Source of the DNA: Niveispirillum lacus
GTDB taxonomy: Bacteria > Pseudomonadota > Alphaproteobacteria > Azospirillales > Azospirillaceae
NCBI RefSeq assembly: GCF_002251795.1
Contig: NZ_NOXU01000032.1
Coordinates: forward strand, 496,001 to 560,000
DNA length: 64,000 bases
Reading direction: 5' to 3'
Below, one piece after another: positions 25,918 through 34,000 of this stretch. The notes under the pieces are model-generated. The model was given only the letters and a program-made list of their open reading frames with translations. It did not search any database and had not been told where the DNA came from. The position numbers and the translations under genes were made by a program. The stretch's first letter is position 1; every line of letters starts with the position of its first letter.

Positions 25918-27108
25918 TCAGGCTCCTTTCACGGATGGGCGGCGGAAACGCTGGCCCAGACCCGTGGCGTGGCGGTTACGCGGGGCAGCGGTCGGGTTCT
26001 GGCGGGCGGCATCGCCCGGCTGGGTCAGCCCACCGGGCAGCGCCATGGCGGCGGCGCGCGGCGCGGTCTGAAAGGAATTCTGGGTCAGCAGCGCCGCGCC
26101 CGACAGGGCGGCGGCGGCGTTACTGTGGGCGCTGGCACTGGCGCGGGCAGCAGTGGCAGCGGGAGCCTGGACAGTGACCAGGGGGGCACCGGTGCGGGCG
26201 GGCCCGGCCTGACGGCGGACTGTATCAGGCTGTCCATGCAGGTTCAGGCGCCAGCCCGCCGTCAGTGTTGCCGCCACCCGCAGGACCAGCAGCATCAGCA
26301 GGCTGAACACGCCTGCCCCCAGCAGGACCGACACGGCCAGTTCCGGCGTCGGGGTCCCGCCTGCCAGGGCCAGGTCCGACAGCATCGGCGCAATCAGGGC
26401 CAAGGCACCGGTACCCACCAGCACAGTCAGCAACGGCACGATGGCAAACAGGATGGCGGCACGCAGCCACCCTTCGAACAGGCCACTGGTTGCCCTGAAC
26501 AGGGCGAGAATGATGAAGACCGGGCCCAGCGCCAGCAATGCCGCCAGCGCGATCTTGGCAGCAACCAGCACGCCCACGGTCCCAAACAGCAACAGCAGCG
26601 AGGCGATCCACAGCAAGTCCGCCGGGCGCATGCCGGCCAACATCGTCGGTTTCTCAGCCCCCGCAACCGCCGACTGTCGCGCTGCGTCCAGTACCAGTTG
26701 AAAGAGCTGATCCAGACGGTCAGCGAACAATGACGGGGCCGACCCGCGTGTCCCGGCCAGCAGCGAGGCCAGATGGTCGGGCGCTCCCACCAGCAGGTTC
26801 CAGACCACCTGATGATAGGCGGCCCAGGAGGTGGCAAAGCACAGGACCAGGCCCAGCCCCATCATGCGCGGGGTCAGGCTGGACAGGCCCACCCCGGTGC
26901 GGCCTGTCAACATCCGCACCGCCATCAACGCGACATAGAGCGTCAGCAGCAGGGTCAACGCCTGACCCAGCGCACCATCAGGGCCCAGCAGGGTCGAAAA
27001 GGCCTTTTCCGTGGTCTGGGCGGCCAGACAGTCTACGGCGCGCAGCGCAGCGGCCACACCGCCTTGTCCATCCAGACTGGAAAATCCGGGGCAGGTCGCG
27101 TTGCTCAT
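25918..27108 (-). CDS. virB6: Type IV secretion inner-membrane channel protein VirB6
   Basis: This 396-residue polytopic protein has about six hydrophobic segments between residues 48 and 285. The conserved central stretch is LGPVFIILALFRATSGLFEGWLRA, as in TrbL/VirB6. The last ~110 residues are Ala/Pro/Arg-rich and low in complexity, probably a cytoplasmic or periplasmic tail. VirB6 forms part of the DNA or protein path through the inner membrane. The start overlaps the virB4 stop (ATGA), and its stop lies 2 bp before the virB9 start. The usual virB8 gene is missing from this junction. Confidence 0.9.
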   Translation of the reverse strand: MSNATCPGFSSLDGQGGVAAALRAVDCLAAQTTEKAFSTLLGPDGALGQALTLLLTLYVALMAVRMLTGRTGVGLSSLTPRMMGLGLVLCFATSWAAYHQVVWNLLVGAPDHLASLLAGTRGSAPSLFADRLDQLFQLVLDAARQSAVAGAEKPTMLAGMRPADLLWIASLLLLFGTVGVLVAAKIALAALLALGPVFIILALFRATSGLFEGWLRAAILFAIVPLLTVLVGTGALALIAPMLSDLALAGGTPTPELAVSVLLGAGVFSLLMLLVLRVAATLTAGWRLNLHGQPDTVRRQAGPARTGAPLVTVQAPAATAARASASAHSNAAAALSGAALLTQNSFQTAPRAAAMALPGGLTQPGDAARQNPTAAPRNRHATGLGQRFRRPSVKGA

Positions 27109-29501
27109 TCCGCTGCCATCCTTTCCACATTGGGCCGATCCGTCGCGCCGGGCCAGGGCGTGCCCGTCAGGCGGGGATACCAGCGGTCGGGATCATCGCC
27201 GGTGCTGGCGCGGATCATGTCCAGACGGCGGACAGTGGCCTCCCGCCCCGACAGCACCATCAGCATGTCATTCATGCCGCCCAGATCCAGGCGCGGCACA
27301 ATGGAATGGTTGGCGTGGCGAACCAGGAAGCAGCGGCCATGCGCCGGCAACCCACGGATCAGGTCCAACTCATGCGCCGACAGGCCGAACCCGGCGCAAT
27401 AATCATCCTCCCGCGCCTTGGGATTGGGCATGAAGATCATGGTGGAGGTCTGTTCGACAATGGCGCTGGCGATGCGGCTGTCCAGCGCGTCGCGGGCCGA
27501 TTGCGTGGCGAAGCCGACAATGGCGTTGCGCTTGCGCAGTGTCTTCAGCCAGTCGCGGATACGCGCTGCAAAAACCGGATCGTCCAGTGCCTTCCAGCCC
27601 TCATCAATCAGGATCATGGACGGGTCCCCGTCCAGCCGCTCGTCAACCCGGTGGAACAGATACATCATGGCCGGCGTGCGCAAGGCCGGCACGTCCAGCA
27701 GCGCCGTCATGTCAAAGCCCAGGACGCGCGCATCCAGATCCAGCCGGTCCTCACCATTGTCGAACAGCCATGCATGTTCACCCGCCCCGATCCAGGGCGA
27801 CAGACGGCTGGCCAGATCGCCCGGCATGGGCCGGCTGGCGCCCGACAGCAGTTCGCGGAAGTGACGCAGGCGGCGCAGATGCGGGGCATGGTCGAAACAG
27901 GCATCAACAGCATCGGCAATCGCCGCCTCTTCCTCCGGCCCCTCTGCCTTCAGCAGGCACGCCAGCCACAGGCGCAGAAAGGCGCGGTTGACGGGGCTGT
28001 CGGGCAATTGCAGCGGGTTCATGCCCGACGGCTCGCCGGGCAGCAGGCGGCTGTAATGGCCGCCGATCCCGCGCAGGAAAATCTCCGCCCCCCGGTCCTT
28101 GTCAAAGAAGATGGTGCGCGGCTTGAATTTCTGCGCCTGGGCCGCCAGGAAGTTCAGCACCACCGTCTTACCCGACCCGGAGGGGCCGATGATGGTGAAA
28201 TTGCCCAGATCGCCTTCGTGGAAATTGAAGAAATAGGGCGTGGCGCTCGTCGTCTCGAACATCGTGACGGCGTCACCCCAATGGTTACCGCCGGCGCTGC
28301 CCAGGGGGAAACCATGCAGCGACAAGAAGCCGGCGGCATTGGCCGTAGAAATCAGGGCGCGGCGGACCAGGAAACGCTCATTGCCGGGGAACTGGCCCCA
28401 GAACAGCGGTTCCAGGTTCACATCTTCGCGCACGGCAATGGCACCCAAATCCGACAGGGCGGCACCGGCCAGGGCCACGGCATCATCCAATGACGTCAGG
28501 TTATCGGCTCGCACCACCAGCCCCAGATGGTGATCCCCGAACCCAACCTGCCCCGCCGACACCGCGTCGCGTGCGGCCAGCATCTCCGCCCGTTCGGTCA
28601 CCGTGTCCTCATCCGTGGCACGATGACGGCGCAGTGCCAGATCCATCCGTTCGCGCGCCGTCTGCCGGTCCACCGGGGCAAAGCTCTCCGTCAGGGTCAA
28701 TTCGATGGGCAGGCGCAGGATATTGTCCAGAAGGCCGGCGCGGGTGGCGTCGGGATATTCCTTCACCGACAGGCCGGCGGCCACCTGACGGCCCTGCGGA
28801 CCTGCCAGTTCCAGCGCCTCGACACCGAAGCTGACACGGGCATAGGGGATATGGCGGCCGATATCGGTGCCCTTGGGCGGCAGCAGGACGGGCCGCATCT
28901 CCCCGTTATACAGCGCCGACAGCAGCTCCAGCACTTCCGAGCAGGGCCCATGTGCCGTGTCATAGGTGCCGAGGGCCCGCGCGCTATAGGGCTCCAGACC
29001 GGCAAGCAGGGCGCCCACTGCGGCGTCCAGGGCACGACGTTCGCTGTCCAGCCGTTGGGCCGACCGGCCCCGCGACAGGATACGATCCACCAGCCCAGCC
29101 TTGCCCCGCGCGGGGCGACGCAGAATGGTCAGGAACTGTTCATTGATGAACAGCCGACGGTCAGACAGCCGTTCTTGCCAGCGGCGGTCGATAAGGCCCG
29201 CCAGCGGGCTGTCGAATGTCGCGGTCAATTCCGGCTGGATACGGCGGCGGATGACATGGTGATAGATGACATGACGGGCATCCAGCGCGGACCGCAGCAT
29301 CACCTCCCGGACCGCCAGCCGGTGGTTCAGCGCCTCTGAATCCTCTGTTTCAAAGGCCAGACCCGCGACATGGAGGGTGCGCAGCAGCGACCCGTCGCGC
29401 AGCAGCAGGCTGCCATCCTCCAGCAGCGCCTTATAGGGCAGCCGGTCGCCAGCGCAGGCTTCTCCACCGGCCCAGGATGCGGGGCCTTTCCATGTCGGCA
29501 T
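27105..29501 (-). CDS. virB4: Type IV secretion ATPase VirB4
   Basis: The product has about 798 residues from the ATG at 29501, chosen because GGAG precedes it. A start at 29603 would overlap the virB3 gene. The CagE/TrbE/VirB N-terminal domain covers roughly 160-370, and Walker A is GPSGSGKT at about residue 438. Walker B is SMILIDEGWKALDD, and the FATQSARDALDS segment is conserved in VirB4 ATPases. The enzyme powers pilus assembly and substrate transfer at the inner membrane. All motifs are intact, so the machine is probably not a relic. Confidence 0.94.
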   Translation of the reverse strand: MPTWKGPASWAGGEACAGDRLPYKALLEDGSLLLRDGSLLRTLHVAGLAFETEDSEALNHRLAVREVMLRSALDARHVIYHHVIRRRIQPELTATFDSPLAGLIDRRWQERLSDRRLFINEQFLTILRRPARGKAGLVDRILSRGRSAQRLDSERRALDAAVGALLAGLEPYSARALGTYDTAHGPCSEVLELLSALYNGEMRPVLLPPKGTDIGRHIPYARVSFGVEALELAGPQGRQVAAGLSVKEYPDATRAGLLDNILRLPIELTLTESFAPVDRQTARERMDLALRRHRATDEDTVTERAEMLAARDAVSAGQVGFGDHHLGLVVRADNLTSLDDAVALAGAALSDLGAIAVREDVNLEPLFWGQFPGNERFLVRRALISTANAAGFLSLHGFPLGSAGGNHWGDAVTMFETTSATPYFFNFHEGDLGNFTIIGPSGSGKTVVLNFLAAQAQKFKPRTIFFDKDRGAEIFLRGIGGHYSRLLPGEPSGMNPLQLPDSPVNRAFLRLWLACLLKAEGPEEEAAIADAVDACFDHAPHLRRLRHFRELLSGASRPMPGDLASRLSPWIGAGEHAWLFDNGEDRLDLDARVLGFDMTALLDVPALRTPAMMYLFHRVDERLDGDPSMILIDEGWKALDDPVFAARIRDWLKTLRKRNAIVGFATQSARDALDSRIASAIVEQTSTMIFMPNPKAREDDYCAGFGLSAHELDLIRGLPAHGRCFLVRHANHSIVPRLDLGGMNDMLMVLSGREATVRRLDMIRASTGDDPDRWYPRLTGTPWPGATDRPNVERMAAE

Positions 29502-29527
29502 AGGATCTCTCCACCGGAAGGGGGCGG

Positions 29528-29806
29528 TCACGCCCCGTAGGAATTGCAGCGCCAGCGCTTCCAGTTGCGGATACGCGGACAGGTGGTGACCTTGGTCAGC
29601 CACAGATCAAAAATCCGGGGCTCACGCAGGCAGGCCAGGTAGCCGGCGCCATGCACCAGCAACGCGACGGGCAGGGCCAGAAAGGACCGCGTGACCAGAA
29701 AGGCTTCCGTCGTCACCAGCAGGTTGATGACAAAGAAGTTGTAGGTCACGCCCGCAAACATCTGCGGCCGGGTCAGGGCGCGGAACACGGGAGCACGGGT
29801 CAGCAT
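29528..29806 (-). CDS. virB3: Type IV secretion protein VirB3
   Basis: This is a 92-residue inner-membrane protein of the usual VirB3 length. A hydrophobic pair of helices (TYNFFVINLLVTTEAFLV and FLALPVALLVHGAGYLA) is followed by the conserved region around REPRIFDLWLTKV. VirB3 assists VirB4 in pilus assembly. It sits 12 bp after virB2 and 26 bp before the preferred virB4 start. Confidence 0.88.
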   Translation of the reverse strand: MLTRAPVFRALTRPQMFAGVTYNFFVINLLVTTEAFLVTRSFLALPVALLVHGAGYLACLREPRIFDLWLTKVTTCPRIRNWKRWRCNSYGA

Positions 29807-29817
29807 GGACAGCCCCC

Positions 29818-30135
29818 TCAGCGCGCGACGGATGTCGTTGCCTGGATGCCCGACACGATGGCCCCGGCCCCGAACAGGATAAAACAGCCCATCACCACCG
29901 TGGCGCCAAAGCGCCAGTTGAGGCGGCCCGTCAGCATCAGGAACCCGACCGCCGCCACAGCCATCACGGCCACCGTCGTAGCGACATTGCCCATCAGCGT
30001 TCCCTGCATCCAGGACAGGGCGGCCACGATGGGACCGGCCCCTTTGGGATCGCCGCCGATAGTCTGTGCCAGGGCCGCAGGGGCCGACAGCAACAGCGGC
30101 GCCAACACCGCCAGAGTTCGTTTCAGGCTACGCAT
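29818..30135 (-). CDS. virB2: Type IV secretion major pilin VirB2/TrbC
   Basis: This 105-residue pilin precursor has a long signal peptide (basic RSLKRT, then a Leu/Ala core to PAALAQ) and two hydrophobic segments joined by a short basic loop around LTGRLNWRFG, the classic pilin topology. The ATG follows GGGAGA. It heads the secretion operon, opposite in direction to the response-regulator gene. Confidence 0.87.
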   Translation of the reverse strand: MRSLKRTLAVLAPLLLSAPAALAQTIGGDPKGAGPIVAALSWMQGTLMGNVATTVAVMAVAAVGFLMLTGRLNWRFGATVVMGCFILFGAGAIVSGIQATTSVAR

Positions 30136-30351
30136 GCTTTTCTCCCTTGGGAATGATCAGAACCGGGACCAAGGGATAGGGGACGCGCTTTGCCTGCATA
30201 TGTCGGAACGATGGAGCCCCACGCCATGTTGTGTCAGCCGCATTGCTGACGGGGGCATCACGGCCCACGGACTGCAACATGCTGAAACAATCCGACATGG
30301 GGCAGAGATTTTCAGCTCGTACAGAGAGGGGCACGACGCCATAATCGGGAT
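30136..30351. promoter_or_regulatory. Divergent promoter region of virB operon and response regulator, with nested inverted repeats
   Basis: This 216-bp region holds a hairpin GTCAGC-N6-GCTGAC (30233-30250). It is nested in longer arms CATGTTG (30225-30231) and CAACATG (30278-30284). A further inverted pair, TGTCGGA and TCCGACA, lies about 90 bp apart. These may be regulator sites or a structured leader. No promoter boxes can be assigned with confidence. Confidence 0.4.
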
Positions 30352-31092
30352 ATGGATCTGATGACCCGCATATTGATTGTAGATGATGATCCGGGCCTGC
30401 GTGGCCTGATCTCCACCTTTCTGGACCGGCACGGTTACCGTACGGATACGGCCGGCAACCCGCATGAAATGCGGACCAAACTGGCTTCCGGCAGTTACGA
30501 TCTGATCGTCCTGGATGTGATGATGCCGCAGGAAGATGGCCTGACGGCGCTGAAGGGGCTGGTCGCTGGCGGCGGTCCCCCCGTGATCATGCTGTCGGCG
30601 GTCGGCGGCGATGTCGACCGTATTGTGGGCCTGGAAATGGGGGCCGAGGATTACATGGAAAAACCATGCAATCCGCGTGAATTGCTGGCCCGCATCCGCA
30701 CCGTCCTGCGCCGCAGCCGGGGGAGCGCCATTGCCGCAGAGCCAGCGCCAACCATGGCCCCGCCGCCGGTGGCGGAGAACTGGATCGGCTTTGCCGGCTG
30801 GCGCATGCAGCCGGACAGCCGGATGGTCTCTGCCCCGTCCGGACAGGATGTCACCCTGTCGGATGCAGAGTTCCGGCTGCTGCGCGCGCTGGTCGATCAT
30901 CCGCGCCGGGTGCTGACCCGCGATCAATTGTTGGATTACGCCCATGGCGAAAGTGCCGATCACTTTGACCGCGCCATTGACGTGCAGATCAGCCGCTTAC
31001 GCCGCAAACTGGCCGCCGCCGATGACAGTGCCGAACTGATCCGCACGGTGCGGAACGAAGGGTACATGTTCGTCCCTGCCGTCACCCGCTAA
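30352..31092 (+). CDS. OmpR-family response regulator
   Basis: The product has 246 residues (an ATG at 30361 is also possible). The receiver domain has the acidic pocket DDDPG at 11-15, the phospho-acceptor D55 in LIVLDVMMPQEDG, the switch Ser in IMLSAVG and the Lys in YMEKPCNPRELL. A winged-helix DNA-binding domain follows at about 145-245 (LSDAEFRLLRALVDHPRRVL, DRAIDVQISRLRRKL, VRNEGYMF). It is the partner of the kinase encoded at 32245, although a dioxygenase-like gene separates them. It probably binds the phased TGACA repeats just downstream at 31160-31197. Confidence 0.94.
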   Translation: MDLMTRILIVDDDPGLRGLISTFLDRHGYRTDTAGNPHEMRTKLASGSYDLIVLDVMMPQEDGLTALKGLVAGGGPPVIMLSAVGGDVDRIVGLEMGAEDYMEKPCNPRELLARIRTVLRRSRGSAIAAEPAPTMAPPPVAENWIGFAGWRMQPDSRMVSAPSGQDVTLSDAEFRLLRALVDHPRRVLTRDQLLDYAHGESADHFDRAIDVQISRLRRKLAAADDSAELIRTVRNEGYMFVPAVTR

Positions 31093-31159
31093 GGATTGCA
31101 GCATTCTTGCCACACCCCCTTTCGATCGTGATGGCGGAGCGCTGACATCATTTTTCAGG

Positions 31160-31197
31160 CGACATAATTTATCGCACCCCATGACACATGCCTGACA
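31160..31197 (+). promoter_or_regulatory. Phased TGACA/CGACA direct repeats upstream of the dioxygenase-like gene
   Basis: CGACA at 31160 and TGACA at 31182 and 31193 are spaced 22 and 11 bp apart, the helical phasing typical of OmpR/PhoB-type tandem sites. They lie about 85-120 bp before the ATG at 31280 and directly downstream of an OmpR-type regulator gene. The regulator-site match is inference. Confidence 0.4.
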
Positions 31198-31279
31198 TTT
31201 CCAGGCAACATCCAGCCGCCATCCCTTGAACCGCGAACGGCGGTGCTCCCGTCGGACACCCCCAAAATGGAGACAAGAG

Positions 31280-32170
31280 ATGAGCGAACATCACATCGAC
31301 GATCATGACCGTGGCCTGCTCTTCGATCTGGAAACCCTGAACACCAAGATCCTGGAACGCCGTCGCGCCCTGTCGCTGTTGGGTGGCGCAGGTCTGGCGG
31401 CCCTGCTGGCGGGCTGCGGCGGTGGCGGCGGCTCGGACAGCACGACCAGCAGCAGCACGACCACCACCGGCAGCACAACGGGCACCACCACAGGCGGGAC
31501 GACCACAACAACAGGCGGTTCCTGTGTTGACTATCCTACCGAAACAAACGGTCCCTACCCCGCCGATGGCACCAATAGCTCCAGCGGTGCGACGTCAAAC
31601 GTCCTGACCTCGTCAGGTGTGATCCGTTCCGACATTCGGTCCAGTTTCATCAGCTCCACGACCCAGGCGACGGGCGTGCCGATGACGCTGACCATCAATT
31701 TGCAAAATTCCACGGGCTGCACGCCGCTGTCGGGTTATGCCATTTACATCTGGCACTGCGATGCAGCGGGCAGATACTCACTTTATGATCTTCCGACCGA
31801 GAGTTATCTGCGCGGGGTGCAGATTTCCGACAGCAATGGACAAGTGACCTTCACCACCATCGTGCCCGGTTGTTATTCGGGCCGGTACCCGCATATCCAT
31901 TTTGAAGTGTTCACCAGCCAGGCGGCCGCGACCAGCGGCACGGGCCGCACCGCCGCCCTGATTTCACAGTTCGCGGTGCCGGGCAGCGTCTGTGCCACGG
32001 TCTATGCCGCCGGCGGCTATGGCAACAGCACGGCAGCCTTAAACGCCATCACCCTGTCCAGCGACAATGTGTTCGGTGACAATACCGCCGCCCAGGTCGC
32101 CGCCCAGACCCTGACCATGTCGGGCAGCGTGTCGGCAGGTTACACTGCAACGGTGACAGTTGGCGTCTGA
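31280..32170 (+). CDS. Exported intradiol ring-cleavage dioxygenase-like lipoprotein
   Basis: The product has 296 residues from the ATG at 31280, just behind GGAGACAAGAG. The N-terminus has an RRRALSLLGGAG twin-arginine-like region and a lipobox LLAGC (about 50), then a linker of mostly Ser, Thr and Gly at about 52-82. The body matches the intradiol dioxygenase fold: YPTETNGPYP, the strand GYAIYIWHCDAAGRYSLY, and the iron-site segment PGCYSGRYPHIHFEVF with the expected Tyr and two His. The family opens catechol-type rings with Fe(III). Exported members of unknown substrate are common. Placement between a response regulator and its kinase suggests control by that system. Confidence 0.88.
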   Translation: MSEHHIDDHDRGLLFDLETLNTKILERRRALSLLGGAGLAALLAGCGGGGGSDSTTSSSTTTTGSTTGTTTGGTTTTTGGSCVDYPTETNGPYPADGTNSSSGATSNVLTSSGVIRSDIRSSFISSTTQATGVPMTLTINLQNSTGCTPLSGYAIYIWHCDAAGRYSLYDLPTESYLRGVQISDSNGQVTFTTIVPGCYSGRYPHIHFEVFTSQAAATSGTGRTAALISQFAVPGSVCATVYAAGGYGNSTAALNAITLSSDNVFGDNTAAQVAAQTLTMSGSVSAGYTATVTVGV

Positions 32171-32244
32171 CGCTGGTATCGGTGGCTTGCCCCTTCGCAA
32201 GGGCGAGCCTCCCGCCTATCCTGTTGCTGAGATCATGGCATAAG

Positions 32245-33708
32245 GTGGCTGCGCTGTTCAGATTTCCAAACCTCCTCGCCGGCTGGCCCTTGTTCGTGCG
32301 CATCTTTGTGCTGATGCTGGCCGGCGTTGTCCTGGCCCAGGCACTGAATTTTGTGCTGCTAGTGACCGCGCCGACACCACCGCCCAGCCAGCATATGCTG
32401 GCCGGCGTGGTGGCAACGCTGCGGACGGGTCTGCCCGCGCCAGGGTTTGACGTCGCGGTGACAACGAAGCCGCCACCCAACAACGGCCCTCAGGAGCGGC
32501 TGCGCGTCAACCGTCAATGGCTGGTCGACGCCCTTGGCGTCGATGAAAGTCTGGTCCGACTGGATCTGCGCGGGCCGCGGCAGCAAGCAGGCGCCGACCT
32601 GATGGCACCGCCATCGGCGGGACAAAGGCCCCCACCCCCCGGCGGCGACCGCCCGCCGGCCGATGGGTATCGGCCACCGCCCCCCGATGGCGGTTTCGGT
32701 GGCGCACATCCGGTTCCCCCGATGCCGCTTCCCGCCGGCATGATGCACCGTGACGACGCCATTATCGGCGATTTCTCTGCCGCCCTGAAACTGCCCAGCG
32801 GGGAATGGCGCGTTGTGCAGCCCGCCGGTGGCGGGCTGCGGGGCTGGTATCTGCGCATGTTTTATTGGCTGATCGCCGGCCTGGGGGTGGTGGTGCCGCT
32901 GGCCTGGTGGCTGGCCCGCTGGCTGGCCGGTCCCATTGCCATGTTCGCCCAAGCGGCCGAACAATTGGGACGCGATCCTGGCGCCCCGGCACTGCCCACC
33001 CATGGCGGGCCGCCGGAGGTCCGCGCTGCCGCCACCGCTTTTAACCAGATGCAGGAAAGGCTGCGCCGTTACGTGGAAGACCGAACCATGATGGTGGCCG
33101 CGATTGCCCATGATCTGCGCACACCGCTGGCCCGGCTGGCCTTCCGATTGGAAGAAGCACCCGACGCCGTGCGCGAGGCAGCGGCCGGAGACATTGCCGA
33201 AATGCGGGAAATGATTGCCGCCACCCTGTCCCTGGTCAAGGACATGTCACAGCCGGTGACGCGGACCCGGATCGACCTGCTGGCGCTGCTGCAACGCCAG
33301 ACAAAGGCCAGCCGCCAGATGGGGGAACCCGTCACGGATGGGCCCATGGAACCTGCCTGGGTTGAGGGTGATGCGTCGGGCATTGCCCGCATGGTGGATA
33401 ATCTGATCGGCAATGCCGTCACTTATGGCCAGTCGGTCACTGTTTGCCTGACGGTCGAACGCGATAGTGCGATTATCCAGGTCCTGGATGATGGGCCGGG
33501 TATTCCCGACGCCCTGCTGGAACGGGTCTTCGAGCCGTTTTTTCGCCTGGAACCGTCACGGAACCGGCATACGGGGGGCGCCGGGCTGGGCCTGGCCAGT
33601 GCGCGGGCTGTGGCCCGTGCCCATGGCGGCGACCTGACCCTGTACAACAGGCCAGAAGGGGGACTGCGGGCGCAGGCGACCCTGCCGCTGCACCGCACCG
33701 TCCGGTGA
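32245..33708 (+). CDS. Sensor histidine kinase
   Basis: The product has about 487 residues; the start is unsure between GTG 32182 and GTG 32245. A first membrane helix (VRIFVLMLAGVVLAQALNFVLLV) leads to a periplasmic domain with an unusual Pro/Gly-rich insert at about 119-165 (runs such as RPPPPGGDRPP). A second helix follows, then a HAMP-like linker (ARWLAGPIAMFAQAAEQLG). The phospho-acceptor is H289 in AIAHDLRTPLARL, the N box is MVDNLIGNAVTYG, and the G boxes are DDGPGIP and TGGAGLGLASARAVA. All catalytic motifs are intact. The stop of the dioxygenase-like gene lies 12-75 bp upstream, so the two are co-transcribed. Confidence 0.92.
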   Translation: MAALFRFPNLLAGWPLFVRIFVLMLAGVVLAQALNFVLLVTAPTPPPSQHMLAGVVATLRTGLPAPGFDVAVTTKPPPNNGPQERLRVNRQWLVDALGVDESLVRLDLRGPRQQAGADLMAPPSAGQRPPPPGGDRPPADGYRPPPPDGGFGGAHPVPPMPLPAGMMHRDDAIIGDFSAALKLPSGEWRVVQPAGGGLRGWYLRMFYWLIAGLGVVVPLAWWLARWLAGPIAMFAQAAEQLGRDPGAPALPTHGGPPEVRAAATAFNQMQERLRRYVEDRTMMVAAIAHDLRTPLARLAFRLEEAPDAVREAAAGDIAEMREMIAATLSLVKDMSQPVTRTRIDLLALLQRQTKASRQMGEPVTDGPMEPAWVEGDASGIARMVDNLIGNAVTYGQSVTVCLTVERDSAIIQVLDDGPGIPDALLERVFEPFFRLEPSRNRHTGGAGLGLASARAVARAHGGDLTLYNRPEGGLRAQATLPLHRTVR

Positions 33709-33799
33709 CCCAGGCGATGGGTGGCCCGTGCCGGCATAATTGGCAGAAACTTCGCCGGTGCCGGGTGCAGTGGGTTGACGGACGCTCAGACGGGCCATA

Positions 33800-33813
33800 T
33801 GGTAGCGCTATCA
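33800..33813. promoter_or_regulatory. LacI/GalR-type operator TGGTAGCGCTATCA
   Basis: This 14-bp near-palindrome is centred on GC (12 of 14 bases symmetric), the form bound by LacI-family repressors and like known TGTTAGCGCTACCA-type sites of alphaproteobacterial sugar regulators. It lies about 770 bp before the GH43 gene. Confidence 0.6.
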
Positions 33814-33969
33814 AACAAAAATAACATGAATGTAGCAGGGAGATGAAGCAGCGGACGCAGGTACCGACCCTTCCGTAAAGTGCAGGATTGCTGAACCGAT
33901 CAGCAAGGCTATACGGTTATGTTGACACCCTGTGGCGGCCCAAAACGGGCCGCCGAAAAACCATTGGCA

Positions 33970-33983
33970 TGACACCGGTATCA
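33970..33983. promoter_or_regulatory. LacI/GalR-type operator TGACACCGGTATCA
   Basis: This 14-bp near-palindrome has a central CCGG (12 of 14 symmetric). It is almost the same as the site at 37666-37679 in front of the pectinesterase gene, which supports a shared regulator for both pectin transcription units. Confidence 0.65.
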
Positions 33984-34000
33984 ATTGCAGAATCTGCAAT
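33984..34000. promoter_or_regulatory. Perfect 17-bp palindrome abutting the LacI-type operator
   Basis: ATTGCAGAATCTGCAAT has exact 8-bp arms around one base and begins at the base after the operator at 33970-33983. It could be a second regulator's site or a small hairpin in the leader. Confidence 0.45.

Noticed and set aside
26538-28493. Plus-strand reading frame of 651 codons
   Set aside because: It is antisense to virB6 and virB4, whose motifs are intact; its composition is Arg/Pro/Gln-rich as expected for a shadow.
23122-30135. Integrative conjugative element or plasmid transfer region
   Set aside because: There is no relaxase, coupling protein, integrase, att repeat or oriT-like sequence, so only a secretion operon is claimed.
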